From assembly GCA_036873755.1 (NCBI GenBank), contig JAVTVY010018842.1:1-64000 (forward strand): a stretch of DNA of 64,000 nt, in the 5' to 3' direction. Position numbers and translations under genes: made by a program. Within the stretch, counting starts at the first letter, position 1; each line of letters begins with the position of its first letter. The DNA comes from Hanleya hanleyi. Lineage: Eukaryota > Mollusca > Polyplacophora > Lepidopleurida > Hanleyidae. Positions 43,967 through 58,000 of the stretch are shown one piece after another. The notes under the pieces are model-generated. The model did not search any database and was not told where the DNA came from. It saw only the letters and a program-made list of their open reading frames with translations.

Positions 43967-44375
43967 CCATGCAGTGTCCAAAAACATTTTAGGCCACTCA
44001 GAAGTAGAAGTTTGTGCATCTGTTTACGTAAGTCACATAACAATGAAAATAAGCGATTCTCGGCAGCCATTTTGAAAAGAAAACGGCCGCCATTTCGAAT
44101 TCCATCAGTTCTGATGCAACAAAACTGTGTTGATCTGCTTCCTTGAGTACGCAAATGTCGGTATTACCGTTTAAATTGGCCTCCTATGTGTCTCAGAAGT
44201 GCAGAAATGCGACTTGGTGGTATTTGATGGCGGCCATTTTGAAATCCAAGATGGCGGCCAAAATACGGATTTACAAGCCGGACTCCCCCTCTAAAAATGA
44301 ATCATATGCGTGTATCTATCATCCTGCCAAATTTCATGCTTTTATCAAAAAGTGCACAATCATTTCACATATCTG
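43967..44375. repeat. Inverted dispersed repeat with YY1-like sites, copy 2
   Basis: Inverted partner of 39,760-40,175. Contains GATGGCGGCCATTTTG (from 44,226) and AAGATGGCGGCC (44,248-44,259). Followed by the 57-bp minisatellite unit. Confidence 0.7.
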
Positions 44376-44591
44376 CCCGACTATTTCAATTATGCGTGAT
44401 GGGATAAGGAAGAAGTGTCGACCTTTCCATCTATCTTGTTTCAATTTTGCGAGATGGGATACGGGAGCCGTGTCATCATTTTACTTTTATTTTGCGAGAT
44501 GGAAATTTAAATTGTCAAGTGTTACACGAACCAAGATGGTCATATTCATTGGATCAGTATGGAGACAAGAGACGAAATATTTTCGTATTTT

Positions 44592-44602
44592 TTTATTTTA
44601 TT
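44592..44602 (-). promoter_or_regulatory. Polyadenylation signal pair for vanin-like gene
   Basis: Two overlapping AATAAA hexamers on the - strand, 73-83 bp downstream of the stop codon of the vanin-like gene. The spacing is suitable; the cleavage site is not known. Confidence 0.55.
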
Positions 44603-44674
44603 CCGGGGTGATTTAATTTCCATGCTATTAAACTGAGCTTATCGGTACGTTTGTTACAACGTTCTCATGAACGA

Positions 44675-46066
44675 TCAAATAAAGATAAGAAATAATACGT
44701 TAGCAAATGTAATGAAACTAATCTCCAATGCCGTGGCATGGCTGTCTCTGAAGCCGTCCTTGTCGTACCATCTGCCGAAAAGGTTCACAGACAAGAGCGG
44801 TTTGGAAAAACCTTTCGGGCAGGTAATATTCCCATCTAGATAATGCCAGCCACCATATGGCAAAGCTAGATTTCCTTCAGAATCTACGACAAGGATTTCT
44901 GGAGAAATATAACGAGTCTGGAATTCCCCCCTCAGAGAAATAAAATCAAAGACGGTGTTGGAAAACTTGACCAGCTCTCCACAACTATTTCCAAATGCGT
45001 TGGCACATCTTAAAAGCGTACAAACTTGAAGGTAGTACGATCCATCGTGTTCATGCAAACCATCAAACGCACCAAGAGCATAATGGCCGGAAGTGTTGTT
45101 GAGTATCCCAGAATCCAGCCTGGAATAATCCAAGTTACAGCAGATGGCTTTCTGACAAACGCTTACGTTTCCGGCTCGCCTCTTCAACCAAATAAAATCG
45201 TACAAATCGTGAAAGACGACTGACTGGAATTTAACACAAGATGAATAATAATCGCACTCCTTTGTCTCATTGAACTTGTCCATTTCACTTCCGGTTTCGT
45301 TTATTTGCCCGTTGGTGTCACCATGATACGCCATTATGTGTCCCTTTTTCTTATATGTGGAAGGAACAGTTGCTATCAGCAATCGTCCCTTCCACGTTGT
45401 CTCGTTGCGATAAAAGACTTCAGGTCCGCTCGGAGTATATATTCCACTCCCACCGAATCGAAATAATGGTATGTGTAAGTTAGCGGCTAGAAAATTAACT
45501 TTCATCATCACAGCGAAGGCAGAATGGTATTGGATGGCTGCCAAAAGAGGTAAAGCGTCCATCCAAGCGGTGGGAAATACTATACTGTCTATATCGTGTT
45601 TCTCTATCAGATCTACTGCCGGTGACCTGAACAAAATGTCAAAACAAGTGAACGTTCCGAATCTGCCAAACGGAGTGTCGAAGAATATTTCTTCAACCTC
45701 TGGAGGAACGTTGAATTGCGATTCCTTGAAGAGATTTTGTTTGTGGTACCTGGCGATTAACTTCCCGTTAGGATTATAGACTACATTTGTGTTGAATTGA
45801 TACCGCCCATCCTCCGGGCAATTTGGGTCGGTATGGTTACAAGGCTGTCTGTCGCCAATATTTACCACCATATAAATAGAGTTATATCTCGCCAAACAAC
45901 TGAGTCTGTATTGAACTTCAATATCCGGGTATTTACTGGACTCCAGACAAGGGTTCCACTCGTCCACTGTGGGATTCGGGATGTACTCCAGGAACGGTTC
46001 AATGTTGTTTCGAGTGAAGACTGGGCCATAGACACCATCTTCTGGAAAAACTATGATATCCACCCC
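44675..46066 (-). other. Exon 2 of the vanin-like gene
   Basis: The acceptor is TTTTTCACAG ending at 46,067. The exon starts GGGGTGGATATC (GVDIIVFPED), phase 0, and runs uninterrupted to the stop at 44,675, with all three catalytic residues. The remainder of the protein is one long exon, unlike the multi-exon vertebrate genes (recalled). Confidence 0.87.
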
Positions 46067-49000
46067 CTGTGAAAAATTATAGGGTATGCAGTTATACACA
46101 CAAAAAAGATACTCGAACCTTATCTTAATGTATCCCCTCTTTACTTCTCCAGATGCACTGACGTCACTTTCAGTACCTGTATGCTTGTGCAGTTTTTATA
46201 TACAATCGCATTTTATTGATTTTACTGAATTATGTGGCTCATCAGACAGAAAAGGTGTTGATAAGGTGTTGTGAAGAGACAAAGGTGAACAGACCTTATG
46301 TCTTAAGGATAGCTATCCCGTTAGGGGCAGTTTTTGCACACCTGTGACAATTTGTCTTCTGTATCAATAAATATACAAGATAACCATAATAAACTCTATA
46401 TTTTATGAATGCGTACATCGTAGGGATTCCAGCTATATGATTTGTATAAAACTGCTGCTACTGTGTAGAAAATATTCCAATTCAAAAAATTGAAATGAAA
46501 ACAATAGCGTCCATTTTTCAATTGAAATTTCATGAAAACTGTTGATCTTGTTACAACTTTGATGGTATACCTCGATAGGAGACAACTCGAACAAGTAAAC
46601 TTTATCTCATTTTTCAAAAAAATTCCCTGGTTTTGTTTTTACAGCTATTCTACTGAAATAAATTTAAAAAACGTATTATTTTACGGTCGTTTGTTTTAAA
46701 AGTTGAATAATAAAAACTAAAAACTAAGCCGAAATTACAACAAGAGAGATGAAGTTTACTAGATCACGTTATAGGTAACGAGCATACCAAATTTCAAAAG
46801 CGTAGGATTGATACTTTTCGAGAAATAAACGTTGATGAATAAACTTTATTTTTTTTGTTTAATTCTATTGTCAAATGCATTTTTAGCCCACCATCGCCAG
46901 ATGGTGGGCTGTTCAAATCGCTTTTCGTCCGTGGTCCGTCGTCCGTCCGTCCGTCGTCCGTCGTCCGTCGTCAGTCCGTCCGTAAACAATTCTTGTTATC
47001 GCGATTTCTCAGGAACTACTTGATGGATCTTTCTCAAATTTGGTACACAGGTTCCCCTTGGGGTCTAGTTGTGCAAGATACCTTTTTTGGTCCGATTCGA
47101 AAATCCAATATGGCCACCAGGTAGCCATCTTGGATTTCCCCATGAAACCTTGTTATCGCGATTTCTCAGGAACTACTGCATGGATCTTTCTCAAATTTGG
47201 TACACAGGTTCCCCTTGGGGTCTAGTTGTGCAAGATACCTTTTCTGGTCCGATTCGAAAATCCAATATGGCCACCAGGCAGCCATCTTGGATTTCTTCAT
47301 GAAACATTGTTATCGTCATTTCTCAGGAAGTACTGCATGGATCTTTCTCAAATTTGGTACACAGGTTCCCCTTGGGGTCTAGTTGTGCAAGATACCTTTT
47401 CTGGTCCGATTCGAAAATCCAATATGGCCACCAGGCAGCCATCTTGGATTTCCCCATGAAACCTTGTTATCGCGATTTCTCAGGAACTACTGCATGGATC
47501 TTTCTCAGATTTGGTACACAGGTTCCCCTTGGGGTCTAGTTGTGCAAGATACCCTTTTTGGTCCGATCCGAAAATCCAATATGGCCACCAGGCAGCCATC
47601 TTGGATTTTCCCATGTAACCTTGTTATCGCGATTTCTCGGGAACTACTCCATGGATCTTTCTCAAATTTGGTACACAGGTTCCCCTTGGGGTCTAGTTGT
47701 GCAAGATACCATTTCTGGTCCGATTCGAAAATCCAATATGGCCACGAGGCAGCCATCTTGGATTTCCCCATGAAACCTTGTTATCACGATTTCTCAGGAA
47801 CTACTGCATGGATCTTTCTTAAATTTGATACACAGGTTCCCCTTGGGGTCTAGTTGTGCAAGATACCTTTTCTGGTCCGATTCGAAAATCCAATATGGCC
47901 ACCAGGCAGCCATCTTAGATTTCCCCATGAAACCTTGTTAGCGCGATTTCTCAGGAACTACTCCATGGATCTTTCTGAAATTTGGTACACAGGTTCCCCT
48001 TGTGGTCTAGTTGGGCAAGATACCTTTCCTGGTCCGATTCGAAAATCCAATATGGCCACCAGGCAGCCATCTTGGATTTCCCCATGAAACCTTGTTATCG
48101 CGATTTCTCAGGAACTACTGCATGGATCTTTCTCAAATTTGGTACACAGGTTCCCCTTGGGGTCTAGTTGTGCAAGATACCTTTCTTGGTCCGATTCGAA
48201 AATCCAATATGGCCACCAGGCAGCCATCTTGGATTTCCCCATGAAACTTTATCGTCATTTCTCAGGAAGTACTGCATGGATCTTTCTCAAATTTGGTACA
48301 CAGGTTTCCCTTGGGGTCTGGTTGTGCAAGATACCTTTTTTCGGTCCGAATCGAAAATCCAATATGGCCACCAGGCAGCCATCTTGGATTTCCCCATGAA
48401 ACTTTGTTATCGTCATTTCTCAGTAACTACTTCATGGATCTTTCTCAAATTTGGTACACAGGTTCCCCTTAGGGTCTCGATATGCAAGATACCTTTTTCA
48501 GTCCGATTCCAAAATCCAATATGTCCATCAGGCGGCCATCTTGGATTTCCCCATGAAACTTTGTTATTGCGATTTCTCTGGAACTACTTCATGGATCTTT
48601 CTCAAATTTGGTACACAGGTTTCCCTTGGGGTCTAGTTGTGCAAGATACCATTTCTGGTCCGATTCGAAAATCCAATATGGCCACCAGGCAGCCATCTTG
48701 GATTTCCCCATGAAACCTTGTTATCACGATTTCTCAGGAACTACTGCATGGATCTTTCTTAAATTTGGTACACAGGTTCCCCTTGGGGTCTAGTTGTGCA
48801 AGATACCTTTTCTGGTCCGATTCGAAAATCCAATATGGCCACCAGGCAGCCATCTTAGATTTCCCCATGAAACCTTGTTAGCGCGATTTCTCAGGAACTA
48901 CTCCATGGATCTTTCTGAAATTTGGTACACAGGTTCCCCTTGTGGTCTAGTTGTGCAAGATACCTTTCCTGGTCCGATTCGAAAATCCAATATGGCCACC

Positions 49001-52000
49001 AGGCAGCTATCTTGGATTTCCCCATGAAACCTTGTTATCGCGATTTCTCAGGAACTACTCAATGGATCTTTCTCAAATTTGGTACACAGGTTCCCCTTGG
49101 GGTCTAGTTGTGCAAGATACCTTTTTTCGGTCCGAAGCGAAAATCCAATATGGCCACCAGGCAGCCATCTTGGATTTCCCCATGAAACTTTGTTATCGTC
49201 ATTTCTCAGTAACTACTTCATGAATCTTTCTCAAATTTGGTACACAGGTTCCCTTTAGGGTCTAGTTGTGCAAGATACCTTTCCTGGTCCGATTCGAAAA
49301 TCCAATATGGCCACCAGGCAGCTATCTTGGATTTCCCCATGAAACCTTGTTATCGCGATTTCTCAGGAACTACTGCATGGATCTTTCTCAAATTTGGTAC
49401 ACAGGTTCCCCTTGGGGTCTAGTTGTGCAAGATACCTTTTTTCGGTCCGAATCGAAAATCCAATATGGCCACCAGGCAGCCATCTTGGATTTCCCCATGA
49501 AACTTTGTTATCGTCATTTCTCAGTAACTACTTCATGGATCTTTCTCAAATTTGGTACACAGGTTCCCTTTAGGGTCTCGATATGCAAGATACCTTTTTC
49601 GGTCCGATTCCAAAATCCAATATGTCCATCAGGCGGCCATCTTGGATTTCACCATGAAACTTTGTTATTGCGATTTCTCTGGAACTACTTCATGGATCTT
49701 TGTTAAATTTGGTACACAGGTTCTCCTTGTCGTCTAGTTGTGCAAGATACCTTTTCTTGTCCGATTCGAAAATCCAATATGGCCACCAGGCAGCCATCTT
49801 GGATTTCCCCATGAAACCTTGTTATCGCGATTTCTCAGGAACTACTGCATGGATCTTTCTCAAATTTGGTACACAGGTTCCCCTTGGGGTCTAGTTGTGC
49901 AAGATATCTTTTTCGGTCCGATTCGAAAAACCAATATGGCCACCAGGCAGCCATCTTGGATTTCGCCATGAAACCTTGTTATCACGATTTCTGAGGAACT
50001 ACTGCATGGATCTTTCTCAAATTTGGTACACAGGTTCCCCTTGGGGTCTGGTTGTGCAAGATACCTTTTTTGGTCAGATTCGAAAATCCAATATGGCCAC
50101 CAGGCAGCCATCTTGGATTTCCCTATGAAACTTTGTTATTGCAATTTCTCAGGAACTACTGCATGGATCTTTCTCAAATTTGGTACACAGGTTCCCTTTG
50201 GGGTCTAGTTGTGCAAGATACCTTTTTTGGTCCGATTCAAAAATCCAATATAGCCACCAGGCAGCCAGCTTGGATTTCCCCATGAAACCTTGTTATCGCG
50301 ATTTCTCAGGAACTACTGCATGGATCTTTCTCAAATTTGGTACACAGGTTCCCCTTGGGGTCTAGTTGTGCAAGATACCTTTTTTCGGTCCGAATCGAAA
50401 ATCCAATATGGCCACCAGGCAGCCATCTTGGATTTCCCCATGAAACTTTGTTATCGTCATTTCTCAGTAACTACTTCATGGATCTTTCTCAAATTTGGTA
50501 CACAGGTTCCCTTTAGGGTCTCGATATGCAAGATACCTTTTTCGGTCCGATTCCAAAATCCAATATGTCCATCAGGCGGCCATCTTGGATTTCACCATGA
50601 AACTTTGTTATTGCGATTTCTCTGGAACTACTTCATGGATCTTTGTTAAATTTGGTACACAGGTTCTCCTTGTCGTCTAGTTGTGCAAGATACCTTTTCT
50701 TGTCCGATTCGAAAATCCAATATGGCCACCAGGCAGCCATCTTGGATTTCCCCATGAAACCTTGTTATCGCGATTTCTCAGGAACTACTGCATGGATCTT
50801 TCTCAAATTCGGTACACAGGTTCCCCTTGGGGTCTAGTTGTGCAAGATACCTTTTCTGGTCCGATTTGAAAATCCAATATGGCCACCACGCAGCCATCTT
50901 GGATTTCCCCCATGAAACTTTGTTATCGCGATTTCTCAGGAACTACTGCATGGATCTTTCTCAAATTTGGTACACAGGTTCCCCTTGGGGTCTGGTTGTG
51001 CAAGATACCTTTTCTGGTCCGATTCGAAAATCCAATATGGCCACCAGGCAGCCATCTTGGATTTCCCCATGAAACTTTGTTATCGTCATTTCTCAGTAAC
51101 TACTTCATGGATCTTTCTCAAATTTGGTACACAGGTTCCCCTTAGGGTCTCGATATGCAAGATACCTTTTTCGGTCCGATTCCAAAATCCAATATGTCCA
51201 TCAGGCGGCCATCTTGGATTTCCCCATGAAACTTTGTTATTGCGATTTCTCTGGAACTACTTCATGGATCTTTCTTAAATTTGGTACACAGGTTCCCCTT
51301 GGGGTCTAGTTGTGCAAGATACCTTTTCTGGTCCGATTCGAAAATCCAATATGGCCACCAGGCAGCCATCTTAGATTTCCCCATGAAACCTTGTTAGCGC
51401 GATTTCTCAGGAACTACTCCATGGATCTTTCTGAAATTTGGTACACTGGTTCCCCTTGTGGTCTAGTTGTGCAAGATACCTTTCCTGGTCCGATTCGAAA
51501 ATCCAATATGGCCACCAGGCAGCCATCTTGGATTTCCCCATGAAACCTTGTTATCGCGATTTCTCAGGAACTACTCCATGGATCTTTCTCAAATTTGGTA
51601 CACAGGTTCCCCTTGGGGTCTAGTTGTGCAAGATACCTTTTCTGGTTCGATTCGAAAATCCAATATGGCCACCAGGCAGCCATCTTGGATTTCCCCATGA
51701 AACATTGTTATCGTCATTTCTCAGGAAGTACTTCATGGATCTTTCTCAAATTTGGTACACAGGTTTTCCTTGGGGTCTGGTTGTGCAAGATACCTTTACT
51801 GGTCCGATTCGAAAATCCAATATGGCCACCAGGCAGCCATCTTGGATTTCCCCATGAAACTTTGTTATCGTCATTTCTCAGTAACTACTTCATGGATCTT
51901 TCTCAAATTTGGTACACAGGTTCCCCTTAGGGTCTCGATATGCAAGATACCTTTTTCAGTCCGATTCCAAAATCCAATATGTCCATCAGGCGGCCATCTT

Positions 52001-55000
52001 GGATTTGCCCATGAAACTTTGTTATTGCGATTTCTCTGGAACTACTTCATGGATCTTTCTCAAATTTGGTACACAGGTTTCCCTTGGGGTCTAGTTGTGC
52101 AAGATACCATTTCTGGTCCGATTCGAAAATCCAATATGGCCACCAGGCAGCCATCTTGGATTTCCCCATGAAACCTTGTTATCACGATTTCTCAGGAACT
52201 ACTGCATGGATCTTTCTTAAATTTGGTCCACAGGTTCCCCTTGGGGTCTAGTTGTGCAAGATACCTTTTCTGGTCCGATTCGAAAATCCAATATGGCCAC
52301 CAGGCAGCCATCTTAGATTTCCCCATGAAACCTTGTTAGCGCGATTTCTCAGGAACTACTCCATGGATCTTTCTGAAATTTGGTACACAGGTTCCCCTTG
52401 TGGTCTAGTTGTGCAAGATACCTTTCCTGGTCCGATTCGAAAATCCAATATGGCCACCAGGCAGCTATCTTGGATTTCCCCATGAAACCTTGTTATCGCG
52501 ATTTCTCAGGAACTACTCAATGGATCTTTCTCAAATTTGGTACACAGGTTCCCCTTGGGGTCTAGTTGTGCAAGATACCTTTTTTCGGTCCGAAGCGAAA
52601 ATCCAATATGGCCACCAGGCAGCCATCTTGGATTTCCCCATGAAACTTTGTTATCGTCATTTCTCAGTAACTACTTCATGAATCTTTCTCAAATTTGGTA
52701 CACAGGTTCCCTTTAGGGTCTAGTTGTGCAAGATACCTTTCCTGGTCCGATTCGAAAATCCAATATGGCCACCAGGCAGCTATCTTGGATTTCCCCATGA
52801 AACCTTGTTATCGCGATTTCTCAGGAACTACTGCATGGATCTTTCTCAAATTTGGTACACAGGTTCCCCTTGGGGTCTAGTTGTGCAAGATACCTTTTTT
52901 CGGTCCGAATCGAAAATCCAATATGGCCACCAGGCAGCCATCTTGGATTTCCCCATGAAACTTTGTTATCGTCATTTCTCAGTAACTACTTCATGGATCT
53001 TTCTCAAATTTGGTACACAGGTTCCCTTTAGGGTCTCGATATGCAAGATACCTTTTTCGGTCCGATTCCAAAATCCAATATGTCCATCAGGCGGCCATCT
53101 TGGATTTCACCATGAAACTTTGTTATTGCGATTTCTCTGGAACTACTTCATGGATCTTTGTTAAATTTGGTACACAGGTTCTCCTTGTCGTCTAGTTGTG
53201 CAAGATACCTTTTCTTGTCCGATTCGAAAATCCAATATGGCCACCAGGCAGCCATCTTGGATTTCCCCATGAAACCTTGTTATCGCGATTTCTCAGGAAC
53301 TACTGCATGGATCTTTCTCAAATTTGGTACACAGGTTCCCCTTGGGGTCTAGTTGGCCGCAAGATACCTTTTCTGGTCCGATTCGAAAATCCAATATAGC
53401 CACCAGGCAGCCATCTTGGATTTCCCAATGAAACCTTGTTATCGTCATTTCTCAGGAACTACTGCATGGATCTTTCTCAAATTTGGTACACAGGTTCCCC
53501 TTGGGGTCTAGTTGTGCAAGATACCTTTTTTCGGTCCGAATCGAAAATCCAATATGGCCACCAGGCAGCCATCTTGGATTTCCCCATGAAACTTTGTTAT
53601 CGTCATTTCTCAGTAACTACTTCATGGATCTTTCTCAAATTTGGTACACAGGTTCCCCTTAGGGTCTCGATATGCAAGATACCTTTTTTGGTCCGATTCC
53701 AAAATCCAATATGTCCATCAGGCGGCCATCTTGGATTTCCCCATGAAACTTTGTTATTGCGATTTCTCTGGAACTACTTCATGGATCTTTCTTAAATTTG
53801 GTACACAGGTTCCCCTTGGGGTCTAGTTGTGCAAGATACCTTTTCTGGTCCGATTCGAAAATCCAATATGGCCACCAGGCAGCCATCTTAGATTTCCCCA
53901 TGAAACCTTGTTAGCGCGATTTCTCAGGAACTATTCCATGGATCTTTCTGAAATTTGGTACACTGGTTCCCCTTGTGGTCTAGTTGTGCAAGATACCTTT
54001 CCTGGTCCGATTCGAAAATCCAATATGGCCACCAGGCAGCCATCTTGAATTTCCCCATGAAACCTTGTTATCGCGATTTCTCAGGAACTACTCCATGGAT
54101 CTTTCTCAAATTTGGTACACAGGTTCCCCTTGGGGTCTAGTTGTGCAAGATACCTTTTCTGGTCCGATTCGAAAATCCAATATGGCCACCAGGCAGCCAT
54201 CTTGGATTTCCCCATGAAACTTTATCGTCATTTCTCAGGAAGTACTGCATGGATCTTTCTCAAATTTGGTACACAGGTTTCCCTTGGGGTCTGGTTGTGC
54301 AAGATACCTTTTTTCGGTCCGAATCGAAAATCCAATATAGCCACCAGGCAGCCATCTTGGATTTCCCCATGAAACTTTGTTATCGTCATTTCTCAGTAAC
54401 TACTTCATGGATCTTTCTCAAATTTGGTACACAGGTTCCCCTTAGGGTCTCGATATGCAAGATACCTTTTTCAGTCCGATTCCAAAATCCAATATGTCCA
54501 TCAGGCGGCCATCTTGGATTTGCCCATGAAACTTTGTTATTGCGATTTCTCTGGAACTACTTCATGGATCTTTCTCAAATTTGGTACACAGGTTTCCCTT
54601 GGGGTCTAGTTGTGCAAGATACCATTTCTGGTCCGATTCGAAAATCCAATATGGCCACCAGGCAGCCATCTTGGATTTCCCCATGAAACCTTGTTATCAC
54701 GATTTCTCAGGAACTACTGCATGGATCTTTCTTAAATTTGGTACACAGATTCCCCTTGGGGTCTAGGTGCAGATACCTTTTCTGGTCCGATTCGAAAATC
54801 CAATATGGCCATCTTGGATTTCTTTGTTATCGCATTTCTCAGGATACTGCATCTTTCTGGTACACAGGTTCCCCTTGGGGTCTGGTTGTGCAAGATACCT
54901 TTTTCGGTCCGATTCGAAAATCCAATATGGCCACAAGGCGGCCATCTTGAATTTCCCCATGAAACCTTGTTATCGCGATTTCTCAGTAACTACTTCATGG

Positions 55001-58000
55001 ATCTTTCTCAAATTTGGTACACAGGTTCCCCTTGGGGTCTAGTTGTGCAAGATACCTTTTCTGGTTCGATTCGAAAATCCAATATGGCCACCGGGCAGCC
55101 ATCTTGGATTTCCCCATGAAATCTTGTTATCGCGATTTCTCAGGAACTGCTTCATGGATCTTTCTCAAATTTGGTACACAGGTTCCCCTTGGGGTCTAGT
55201 TGTGCAAGATACCTTTTCTGGTCCGATTCGAAAATCCAATATGGCCACCAGGCAGCCATCTTGGATTTCCCCATGAAACCTTGTTATCACGATTTCTCAG
55301 GAACTACTGCATGGATCTTTCTTAAATTTGGTACACAGGTTCCCCTTGGGGTCTAGTTGTGCAAGATACCTTTTCTGGTCCGATTCGAAAATCCAATATG
55401 GCCACCAGGCAGCCATCTTAGATTTCCCCATGAAACCTTGTTAGCGCGATTTCTCAGGAACTACTCCATGGATCTTTCTGAAATTTGGTACACTGGTTCC
55501 CCTTGTGGTCTAGTTGTGCAAGATACCTTTCCTGGTCCGATTCGAAAATCCAATATGGCCACCAGGTAGCCATCTTGGATTTCCCCATGAAACCTTGTTA
55601 TCGCGATTTCTCAGGAACTACTGCATGGATCTTTCTCAAATTTGGTACACAGGTTCCCCTTGGGGTCTAGTTGTGCAAGATACCTTTTCTGGTCCGATTC
55701 GAAAATCCAATATGGCCACCAGGCAGCCATCTTGGATTTCCCCATGAAACTTTATCGTCATTTCTCAGGAAGTACTGCATGGATCTTTCTCAAATTTGGT
55801 ACACAGGTTTCCCTTGGGGTCTGGTTGTGCAAGATACCTTTTCTGGTCCGATTCGAAAATCCAATATGGCCACCAGGCAGCCATCTTGGATTTCCCCATG
55901 AAACTTTGTTATCGTCATTTCTCAGTAACTACTTCATGGATCTTTCTCAAATTTGGTACACAGGTTCCCCTTAGGGTCTCGATATGCAAGATACCTTTTT
56001 CAGTCCGATTCCAAAATCCAATATGTCCATCAGGCGGCCATCTTGGATTTCCCCATGAAACTTTGTTATTGCGATTTCTCTGGAACTACTTCATGGATCT
56101 TTCTCAAATTTGGTACACAGGTTTCCCTTGGGGGCTAGTTGTGCAAGATACCATTTCTGGTCCGATTCGAAAATCCAATATGGCCACCAGGCAGCCATCT
56201 TGGATTTCCCCATGAAACCTTGTTATCACGATTTCTCAGGAACTACTGCATGGATCTTTCTTAAATTTGGTCCACAGGTTCCCCTTGGGGTCTAGTTGTG
56301 CAAGATACCTTTTCTGGTCCGATTCGAAAATCCAATATGGCCACCAGGCAGCCATCTTAGATTTCCCCATGAAACCTTGTTAGCGCGATTTCTCAGGAAC
56401 TACTCCATGGATCTTTCTGAAATTTGGTACACTGGTTCCCCTTGTGGTCTAGTTGTGCAAGATACCTTTCCTGGTCCGATTCGAAAATCCAATATGTCCA
56501 CCAGGCAGCCATCTTGGATTTCCCCATGAAACCTTGTTATCGCGATTTCTCAGGAACTACTGCATGGATCTTTCTCAAATTTGGTACACAGGTTCCCCTT
56601 GGGGTCTAGTTGTGCAAGATACCTTTTCTGGTCCGATTCGAAAATCCAATATGGCCACAAGGCAGCCATCTTGGATTTCCCCATGAAACTTTGTTATCGC
56701 GATTTCTCAGAAACTACTGCATGGATCTTTCTCAAATTTGGTACACAGGTTCCCCTTGGGTTCTAGTTGTGCAAGATACCTTTTTTGGTCCGATTCGAAA
56801 CTCCAATATTGGCCACCAGGCAGCCATATTGGATTTCCCCATGAAACTTTTATCGTCTTTTCTCAGGTAACTACTTCATGGATCTTTCTCAAATTTGGAA
56901 CACAGGTTTCCCCTTAGGGTCTCGATATGCAAGATACCTTTTTCGGTCCGATTCCAAAATGCAATATGTCCATCAGGCGGCCATCTTGGATTTCCCCATG
57001 AAACTTTGTTATTGCGATTTCTCTGGAACTACTTCATGGATCTTTGTTAAATTTGGTACACAGGTTCTCCTTGTCGTCTAGTTGTGCAAGATACCTTTTC
57101 TTGTCCGATTCGAAAATCCAATATGGCCAACAGGCGGCCATCTTGGATTTTGCCATGCAACTTTGTTATCGTAACTTCTGAGGAAGTACTGCATGGATCT
57201 TTCTCAAATTTGGTACACAGGTTCCCCTTAGGCTCTAGCTGTGCAAGATACCTTTTTCGGTCCGAATATGTCCACAAGGCGGCCATCTTGAATTTTCCCT
57301 TGAAACATTGTTATCGTGAATTCTCAGGAAATATTTCATGGATCTTTCTGAAATTTGGTACACAGGTCCCACATGGGGCCTAGTTGTGCAAGATACCGTT
57401 TTGGTCCGATTCGAGTATTCAAGTTACGCTTCAAATTAATACGGTATTCCCGAGTTGTGACGTTGAATCACAAGAGTCGACCGGCAGATCAAGCGGGGGG
57501 GGGGGGCATATTCTATATATTGAATATAGAGAATATCCATACCTTCACATTCCATATCAAGGAGTTCAAATAATTCGGAACTAAAATGTATTTCTTCAAA
57601 TTTTAAACCAGTTTTCTTTAGTCTATGCAGTAGCAAGTGAACTGCCCTACCCTTTCGTCTGCCAGCGGGTCGGTTATATGAAGGGACGTCACTCTTGTGA
57701 TACAGCGTCACAACTCGACAACTTTAGACTACTGCATGTGTCGATCCAAGGGAGATAATCAGGATTCAGGCACTTTCGAAGTTTCAACATTACTGCGCGG
57801 ACCGGATCCCTTCAGTATTAAGTATTGTACTATCTTACTATTTTCCAGCATGATATCTTAAAAGAGATATCACAAACTAGCCCAGTAAACAGAACATCAA
57901 CCGATGACACGTGCAAAAAAATAAATAAACAAAAATACTACAAAACGAAGGCGAAGGATCCTCCGTACATGTACATTCACTTTCAGATTAACTTTGCTCA

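Noticed and set aside
47040..57383. Many frames reading MCKIPFLVRFENPIWPPGSH or MVHRFPLGSSCARY
   Set aside because: They are translations of the 157-bp satellite within an intron, repeating with the unit and lacking any domain.
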